Assembly (NCBI RefSeq): GCF_013404075.1
Contig: NZ_JACBJQ010000019.1
Coordinates: 1-64,000 of the forward strand
Direction of reading: 5' to 3'
Length of the DNA stretch: 64,000 bases
Origin: Mycolicibacterium vinylchloridicum
GTDB taxonomy: Bacteria > Actinomycetota > Actinomycetes > Mycobacteriales > Mycobacteriaceae
The notes below the pieces were generated by a model. The model was not told where the DNA came from, did not search any database, and saw only the letters and a program-made list of their open reading frames with translations. Below are positions 59,359-64,000 of this stretch, piece by piece; the first letter of the stretch is position 1, and every line of letters starts with the position of its first letter. The position numbers were made by a program, and so were the translations under genes.

Positions 59359-60081
59359 ATGGTGTTGCAGCCCGTGAATCGGCGGTCGGTCCCCGAGGAC
59401 GTCTTCGAGCAGATCCTGTCCGACGTTCTCAGCGGCGAAATGCAGCCCGGCGAGCCACTTCCCTCGGAACGGCGGCTGGCCGAGGTGCTCGGGGTGTCCC
59501 GTCCGGCGGTCCGCGAAGCCCTCAAACGCGTCGCCGCCGCGGGCCTGGTCGAAGTCCGCCAGGGTGATGCCACGACGGTGCGCGATTTCCGCCGTCACGC
59601 CGGACTCGACCTGCTCCCCCAATTGCTGCTGCGCAACGGCGAACTCGACGTGTCAGTGGCCCGCAGCATCCTCGAAGCCCGCCTGCACAACGGGCCGAAG
59701 GTGGCTGAGCTGGCTGCGGCGCGGCGCCCGGCGGGGTTGGCCGACCTGCTGGCGGAATCGATCGCAGCGCTGGAGTCGGCCGACGATCCGCTCGAGCAGC
59801 AACGCCACGCCCTGGCCTTCTGGGATCACGTCGTCGACGGCGCCGACTCGATCGCATTTCGGTTGATGTTCAACACATTACGAGCCGCTTACGAACCCGC
59901 ACTGCCCGCGCTGGCCACCCTGATGGCCGCCGAGGTCGGGCAGACCCAGGCGTACCGCGCCGTCGCCGCCGCCATCGCGGCGGGCAAGCCGGCCGCCGCA
60001 TCGGCCGCCGCCCGTGAACTTCTGGAGCCCGCGACCGCCGCGCTGATCGCGGCATTGACCGCATTGGAGGACCGGCGGTGA
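59359..60081 (+). CDS. FadR-subfamily GntR transcriptional regulator
   Basis: A 240 aa protein. A winged helix-turn-helix (residues about 10-75; PLPSERRLAEVLGVSRPAVR) precedes an all-helical FCD domain (about 95-235) that binds a small ligand, often an organic acid or acyl-CoA. TGGTCTGACCA upstream (59312) is a likely self-operator. GTGA overlap with the following membrane hydroxylase gene shows that both are regulated together. Confidence 0.85.
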   Translation: MVLQPVNRRSVPEDVFEQILSDVLSGEMQPGEPLPSERRLAEVLGVSRPAVREALKRVAAAGLVEVRQGDATTVRDFRRHAGLDLLPQLLLRNGELDVSVARSILEARLHNGPKVAELAAARRPAGLADLLAESIAALESADDPLEQQRHALAFWDHVVDGADSIAFRLMFNTLRAAYEPALPALATLMAAEVGQTQAYRAVAAAIAAGKPAAASAAARELLEPATAALIAALTALEDRR

Positions 60082-60764
60082 GCACACCGACGAACACCCG
60101 CCGCAGCTTGACACTCGCCGAGGCCGGCCGGCAGTTCTGGCGGCATCCCACACCATGGCTGTTCACCGCCGCGTTGGCCGCCGCGGTCATCGCCCGGATC
60201 ATCGTCGGCGATTGGCAGCTCACCGACGCGGTGGTACCGTTCGCGATCGCCGCTGGATTTCCCTTCTTGGAGTGGACCATCCACGTGTTCGTATTGCATT
60301 GGCGGCCGCGCCGCATCGGCAGGATCACGCTGGACACGTTGCTCGCCCGCAAGCATCGCGAGCACCATGTCTCCCCGCGCGATGTGGACCTGGTGTTCAT
60401 CCCGTTGCAGTCCGCAATCGGCGCGGTGGCCGCCGCGGTTGCGATCGCCCTTCTGGCGTTCCCCCGAACCGGTATGGGGCTCACGTTCTTGGTGGTGATG
60501 CTGACCTTCGGCCTGCTCTACGAGTGGTGCCACTATCTGATTCACACCGACTACAAGCCGAAAACGGCTGTCTACCGGGTGATCTGGCGCGACCACCGGC
60601 TGCACCACTTCCGCAGCGAGCACTACTGGTTCGGCGTCACGACACCCGGCACCGCCGACCGGGTCTTGCGAACCTATCCCGATCCCGCCACGGTGCCCGC
60701 CTCACCGACCGCCAAGAACCTGCACGCTGGCGATACCAAACCCGTTGGGGCGCCTAGGCGTTGA
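60078..60764 (+). CDS. fatty acid hydroxylase/sterol desaturase-family membrane enzyme
   Basis: A 228 aa integral membrane protein with about four helices and the histidine clusters of the di-iron hydroxylase family: HVFVLH, KHREHH and DHRLHHF (plus HYLIH). These enzymes hydroxylate or desaturate sterols, carotenoids or fatty acids. It is coupled by GTGA to the FadR-type regulator, which probably controls it in response to a lipid metabolite. Its end overlaps the convergent ldtA gene. Confidence 0.85.
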   Translation: MSTPTNTRRSLTLAEAGRQFWRHPTPWLFTAALAAAVIARIIVGDWQLTDAVVPFAIAAGFPFLEWTIHVFVLHWRPRRIGRITLDTLLARKHREHHVSPRDVDLVFIPLQSAIGAVAAAVAIALLAFPRTGMGLTFLVVMLTFGLLYEWCHYLIHTDYKPKTAVYRVIWRDHRLHHFRSEHYWFGVTTPGTADRVLRTYPDPATVPASPTAKNLHAGDTKPVGAPRR

Positions 60765-61509
60765 TCACGATCGGGTCGCCGATGTGGACCTGGTCGAAAT
60801 ACCACGAGGCGTTGTCGGGGCTCAGATTGATGCAGCCGTGGCTGACGTTGGCGTAGCCCTGTGAACCGACCGACCACGGTGCGGAGTGCACATACACCCC
60901 ACCCCAGGTGACCCGGACGGCGTCATTCACGGTGAGCTTGTAGCCCTCCGGGTCGCTCAACGGGATGCCGATCGTGCGCGAGTCCATGACCACCACAGAC
61001 TGCTTCTCGAGGGCGGTGAAACTGCCCACCGGTGTCGGATGTCGGGGCTTGCCCATCGACGCGGGCATCTGACGCGCCACCTGGCCGTCGATGCTGACGG
61101 TGAACGTATGCGCCGAGATATCGCCGACACCCAGCACGATGGCGCCGGTGCCGAAGGTCCGCGGCATACCACCGGCCATCATCGTGATCTCGGAATGCGC
61201 AGGCCAGTACTGGGCCGGTACGAACTGAACCGTCTTGTCGTCGAGCCAGTCGTAGCGGCCGGCCACATTGGCCGGCGAGGTGACCCTGATTGATTGCTGG
61301 GCCGCCCAACGGTCGATCACCGGTTTGGTGAACGTCACGGTGATCGGCATTGCCACACCCACGACCTGGCCATTGGTGGGCTGGACGGAGGCGACGGTCC
61401 CGCCGTCAAACGATGGCGCGACCGCGGCCACGCCGGTCTGCACCGAAGTCGCCATCGCCAGCACCGCGATCCCTGCGGCGGCTAATGCTCGTCGAACTGC
61501 TCTGGCCAT
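60754..61509 (-). CDS. ldtA: L,D-transpeptidase LdtMt1-type (ldtA)
   Basis: A 251 aa exported L,D-transpeptidase. The signal peptide covers about residues 1-28, an Ig-like domain follows (about 35-125; ITVTFTKPVIDRWAAQQSIR) and the YkuD catalytic domain (about 125-250) contains HGCINLS with the nucleophile Cys 226, the same position and total length as Mycobacterium LdtMt1. It forms 3-3 cross-links in peptidoglycan. ATG at 61509 follows AGGACGGGAG; TTG at 61539, 6 bases after TAGACT, is a leaderless alternative. Confidence 0.92.
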   Translation of the reverse strand: MARAVRRALAAAGIAVLAMATSVQTGVAAVAPSFDGGTVASVQPTNGQVVGVAMPITVTFTKPVIDRWAAQQSIRVTSPANVAGRYDWLDDKTVQFVPAQYWPAHSEITMMAGGMPRTFGTGAIVLGVGDISAHTFTVSIDGQVARQMPASMGKPRHPTPVGSFTALEKQSVVVMDSRTIGIPLSDPEGYKLTVNDAVRVTWGGVYVHSAPWSVGSQGYANVSHGCINLSPDNASWYFDQVHIGDPIVINA

Positions 61510-61657
61510 GGCTCCCGTCCTCATGTGGGCGATCAGCAAAGGCCCAGTCTAAAGGGTTGGCGTCGATGCGCCCGCCAAACATGCGGGGACGTGCCGCAAC
61601 TGCGCCGGGGTGGCCGCCCGTGGGGTGCCAAGACGGACTGTCAGCGAAACTCGGCGG

Positions 61658-62854
61658 CTATCCGCCGTTGATCCCCTGCAGCCGCTCCCGCAGACGGGTC
61701 CGCAGCGACGGCTTCTCCGGGACCGGCGGCGGCGCGATGACGGGCGGCGGTGCCGCGGGCGCCATCGCTTCGACCGGGGCCCCGGGGACAGGGGCGAGCG
61801 GCACATCGGCCGGCGGGGCCTCGGGTGGTGGCATGTTCATCGTCATTGCGACGACCGGAGCGGCGTCGAACGTGGGCTCGGCTTCCGGTAGCGGAGCCGG
61901 CCGGGATTGTGCTTCTTCAGGTGCTGCGAGTGCCGCAGTGGCTGGGGACGGTGCCTCGGGAGCGCTGTCGGGCCGCAGGGCGGGCGTCTCGGCGGTGTTC
62001 ACCACGTCGCGATGCTCGGGACGCGGGCCGTGGTCGGGCAGCAGTTCCAGGCCCACCGCAACCGACGCCGACACCACGAACGCCACCACACCGCCGGCCA
62101 GCAGCGCCGTCGCGGCGCGCATGGACTTGGACTCCCGGCGTGACGCGACCGGAGGGGCCGGGAAGGTGAACAGCGGGTCGTCGAACGCGGCGATGCTGTT
62201 CACCGAGGCCAGAGCCGCGCCGCGGGCCAACGCGAGTTCCGCCTCGGCCGGTGCGAACACCGGGATGCCCTGGATCTCCTCGAGACGGCGGGCGATCGAG
62301 TCAAAGTCGTCCCCGGAGCCCAGCAGCACCAGCCCGTCGGGCTGCCATTCGCTGGCGCTCAGGATGCCGGACAACCAGCTGATCAGGTCCTGGTCGGTTT
62401 GCAGGTCATAGCTGATGGCGGTCTGCACCGCACCTTCCTGGGCGTCCACCACCAGCGTGACGACGGCTTCGGGCTCGACTACACACACCGCGGTGACGTC
62501 GGAGCCGATCACCTCGCCGATACCGCGGGCGAAGGCTTCGGTGGCCTCCGGCAGACGGATCGGGATCACGTTGTCGAATCCGGAGTCGGCGAGCGAGTCG
62601 AGCAACAGCGAGGCCTCGACCGAGGCGTCATCGCTCCAGGTCACGCCAATGGACTGCAGGCGCTGACCCCCGGCGATGGCCTGGGTGCGCGACAGCGCCT
62701 CGGCGACGAACTCCGACGTCGTGACCGGGCTGAACCCGCCGCGGCGCACCTCGAACGTGTCGTGCCCCTTCGTGGCGCCGTCGACTCCGTCACCTTGGAC
62801 AAGGACGAGTCCGACGGTGGTCGGGGTCATCGACAGTCCCAGGACCGTGTCCAA
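61658..62854 (-). CDS. membrane protein with actin-like cytosolic domain and Pro-rich tail (DUF7159 type)
   Basis: A 398 aa protein. Residues 1-215 form an actin/Hsp70-like fold by pattern (DTVLGLSMTPTTVGLVLVQG, VCVVEPEAVVTLVVDAQEG, LVLLGSGDDFDSIARRLEEI). A membrane helix occupies about residues 248-272, and residues 275-398 are a Pro/Ala-rich extracytoplasmic tail. It is typical of mycobacteria. TTG at 62854 is chosen because homologues begin with MDTVLGL and AGGAG lies 8 bases upstream; GTG at 62863 is too close. No enzymatic activity is assigned. Confidence 0.72.
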   Translation of the reverse strand: MDTVLGLSMTPTTVGLVLVQGDGVDGATKGHDTFEVRRGGFSPVTTSEFVAEALSRTQAIAGGQRLQSIGVTWSDDASVEASLLLDSLADSGFDNVIPIRLPEATEAFARGIGEVIGSDVTAVCVVEPEAVVTLVVDAQEGAVQTAISYDLQTDQDLISWLSGILSASEWQPDGLVLLGSGDDFDSIARRLEEIQGIPVFAPAEAELALARGAALASVNSIAAFDDPLFTFPAPPVASRRESKSMRAATALLAGGVVAFVVSASVAVGLELLPDHGPRPEHRDVVNTAETPALRPDSAPEAPSPATAALAAPEEAQSRPAPLPEAEPTFDAAPVVAMTMNMPPPEAPPADVPLAPVPGAPVEAMAPAAPPPVIAPPPVPEKPSLRTRLRERLQGINGG

Positions 62855-63100
62855 CTGAAGCACTCCTCTCCGGTCCTGTCTTCGCCGGCTTCACACAGCA
62901 GGCGCAGCGGCACCGAACATCTGGTGCGGTACGTCGCGCTGGAAGCGCCGGAAGCGAACCGGGACAGCGTGGTCGTCTTCGATCTCCGTGGAGCCTACCC
63001 GCAGTCGCGTATACCGGCGAATGAGCGCTGTGCGGTCCCGCTACGGAGACGATCCGATAACGGCCGAGACCCGGAATTCACTGACGAGGAGTGGCTGGCA

Positions 63101-63445
63101 TCAGTCCTGGTGGTGCGGCAGGGCGGCCACCATCGGGGTGTCCACGCCGACCGGGCCGAGTTCGCAGGCTCCGCCCGGGTTCCCGATCGGGGCATCGCGG
63201 CCGGGCAGGATGTCGGTGAAGAAAGCGGCGTTGTCGGCCAGGAACTTCTTCTCCTCCTCGGGCAGGTCGCTCTCGAAATAGATGGCGTCGACCTCGCACA
63301 GGATCCGGCAGGCGCCGCATTCCACGCATTCGGTGGGATTGATGTACATGGTCCGGTCGCCCTCGTAGATGCAGTCGACCGGGCATTCCTTCATGCAGGC
63401 CTTGTGTTTGATGTCGACACACGCACTGCTGATCACGTAGGTCAT
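63101..63445 (-). CDS. fdxA: 7Fe ferredoxin FdxA
   Basis: A 114 aa ferredoxin of the FdxA type. The N-terminal cluster cysteines are 9, 17, 21 and 25 (ACMKECPVDCIYEG) and the second set is 40, 43, 46 and 50 (CVECGACRILCE), giving one [3Fe-4S] and one [4Fe-4S] cluster. The tail of about 50 residues is normal for the actinobacterial form. TAGGCT stands 7 bases before the ATG at 63445 (leaderless). A DosR-like box at 63502 suggests hypoxia or nitric-oxide control. Confidence 0.92.
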   Translation of the reverse strand: MTYVISSACVDIKHKACMKECPVDCIYEGDRTMYINPTECVECGACRILCEVDAIYFESDLPEEEKKFLADNAAFFTDILPGRDAPIGNPGGACELGPVGVDTPMVAALPHHQD

Positions 63446-63452
63446 GGGCCGA

Positions 63453-63458
63453 AGCCTA
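63453..63458 (-). promoter_or_regulatory. -10 hexamer of fdxA
   Basis: TAGGCT on the minus strand stands 7 bases before the ATG at 63445. Confidence 0.5.
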
Positions 63459-63501
63459 TCTGTGACTCGCCGTACCACACATGCGCTGGAGGACCCGTTC
63501 C

Positions 63502-63521
63502 GCAGGGACCAAAGTCCCGAA
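63502..63521 (-). promoter_or_regulatory. DosR-like box upstream of fdxA
   Basis: The palindromic core GGGACCAAAGTCCC (63505-63518) followed by GAA agrees with the DosR consensus at about 16 of 20 positions. It lies 57-76 bases before the fdxA start. Confidence 0.6.
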
Positions 63522-63542
63522 TCTGCCGGTGAGCTCAACCCG

Positions 63543-64000
63543 TCAGCGGGGCAATGCGGCGGTGACGTCGACCCATCCGGTCGGATCCGCCCGATGGTCG
63601 GTGGTGTTACGGCATTCGCCATAAATCTGCATGGTGGCGCGGTTGTCGGAGTCGGTATTGCGGAAGAAGATGACCGTCACGCCGTTGCGGGTGAAGGTCC
63701 GGCCGCCGGGGTGCCGGCCCGGCGGCATCGCCTCGGTCCACCCGTTGGCCGCCATGGCCGCCGCGATCGACGCGAAGTACTGCGGGGTGTCCATGACGCC
63801 GGGCACGTCGAAGTTGAGGTAGACCGCGCCCTGATAAGGCGGTTCGTCGGCGTTCGTGCACGACATGAGCAGATAGCTCGCGCTGACGCCCTTCAGCTTT
63901 CCGGTACCGGCGATCTCCCGTGCCGGCTCGAGAACCTGGAGCTTGGCTTGCTCGTCGGTCAGCGGGTGCGCGACCGGATCGACCGCCGCGCCGCGCATAT
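63543..64000 (-). CDS. C-terminal part of an uncharacterised, probably exported protein
   Basis: The last 151 or so codons of a gene that runs off the window. It contains VSASYLLMSCTNADEPPYQG, FDVPGVMDTPQYFASIAAAM and a C-terminal Cys pair (SCTNAD, YGECRN) suggesting an extracytoplasmic disulfide. The pattern resembles mycobacterial Lpp-type lipoproteins, but the N-terminus is missing, so neither a signal peptide nor a lipobox can be checked. It ends 98 bases from the fdxA start. Confidence 0.6.
   Translation of the reverse strand, partial: MRGAAVDPVAHPLTDEQAKLQVLEPAREIAGTGKLKGVSASYLLMSCTNADEPPYQGAVYLNFDVPGVMDTPQYFASIAAAMAANGWTEAMPPGRHPGGRTFTRNGVTVIFFRNTDSDNRATMQIYGECRNTTDHRADPTGWVDVTAALPR

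Noticed and set aside
62855..63100. Small frames in the gap between the DUF7159-type gene and fdxA (for example 62988-63281 plus).
   Set aside because: No ribosome site, biased composition and overlap with fdxA; I see no gene here.
1..64000. CRISPR arrays, tRNA genes, insertion sequences or prophage.
   Set aside because: No regularly spaced repeats, cloverleaf sequences, transposase or integrase motifs were found by eye; a tRNAscan and IS search would settle it.

Overview
The window reads as a high-GC mycobacterial chromosome segment, most likely from a non-tuberculous, Mycolicibacterium-like species. It carries an MPT53-type thioredoxin with a CcdA partner, an LpqH-type lipoprotein, a CDP-diacylglycerol pyrophosphatase, an LdtMt1-type L,D-transpeptidase, a CYP125-type steroid hydroxylase, three matches to the KstR operator consensus and a DosR-like box in front of a 7Fe ferredoxin gene. 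Many genes begin at a -10 hexamer placed 6-8 nt before an ATG or GTG with no Shine-Dalgarno sequence, which is the mycobacterial leaderless pattern. I saw no rRNA, tRNA, CRISPR array, insertion sequence or phage gene. The species cannot be named from the sequence alone. About 75 genes fill the window densely and no gene-free stretch exceeds 300 bases. The longest gaps, about 200-250 bases (28928-29139, 29854-30069, 33871-34098, 36770-37009, 51031-51261, 62855-63100), show no convincing gene.

1-8.2 kb: a secreted proline-rich protein; the thiol-redox pair mpt53-ccdA; a TetR/DUF1214/sulfotransferase operon; a Mug-like glycosylase; an aldo/keto reductase; a membrane-tethered Mrr-type nuclease; a luciferase-like oxidoreductase. 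8.4-19 kb: a STAS protein, cdh, a molybdate regulator-modA pair with striking inverted repeats upstream, an alkaline-phosphatase-superfamily enzyme, a nitroreductase, two GGDEF proteins (one degenerate), yaaA, a methyltransferase and an agmatinase-family enzyme. 19-25.3 kb: an island of uncharacterised genes centred on a split TPR/CHAT (caspase-like) protease operon. This is the best candidate here for an undescribed system.

25.4-37 kb: LpqH-like lipoprotein, an amidohydrolase/SDR operon divergent from an AraC regulator, an amidase, an alpha/beta hydrolase, small secreted proteins, cinA, and a GNAT protein whose N-terminus resembles a GyrA segment. 37-46 kb: a secreted GH2 exo-beta-glucosaminidase-like enzyme, a DMT transporter and a GlpK-like/GlpA-like/FAD-oxidoreductase operon followed by a HAD phosphatase.

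46-64 kb: a steroid-linked neighbourhood. Three KstR-type sites lie in front of a hydroxysteroid-dehydrogenase-like SDR and its divergent DapB-like neighbour, a nitronate monooxygenase and CYP125. In between are a STAS/ANTAR pair, a second P450-ferredoxin pair divergent from a TetR gene across a triple operator repeat, an XRE regulator with its own palindrome, a FadR-type regulator with a membrane hydroxylase, ldtA, a proline-rich membrane protein and fdxA.
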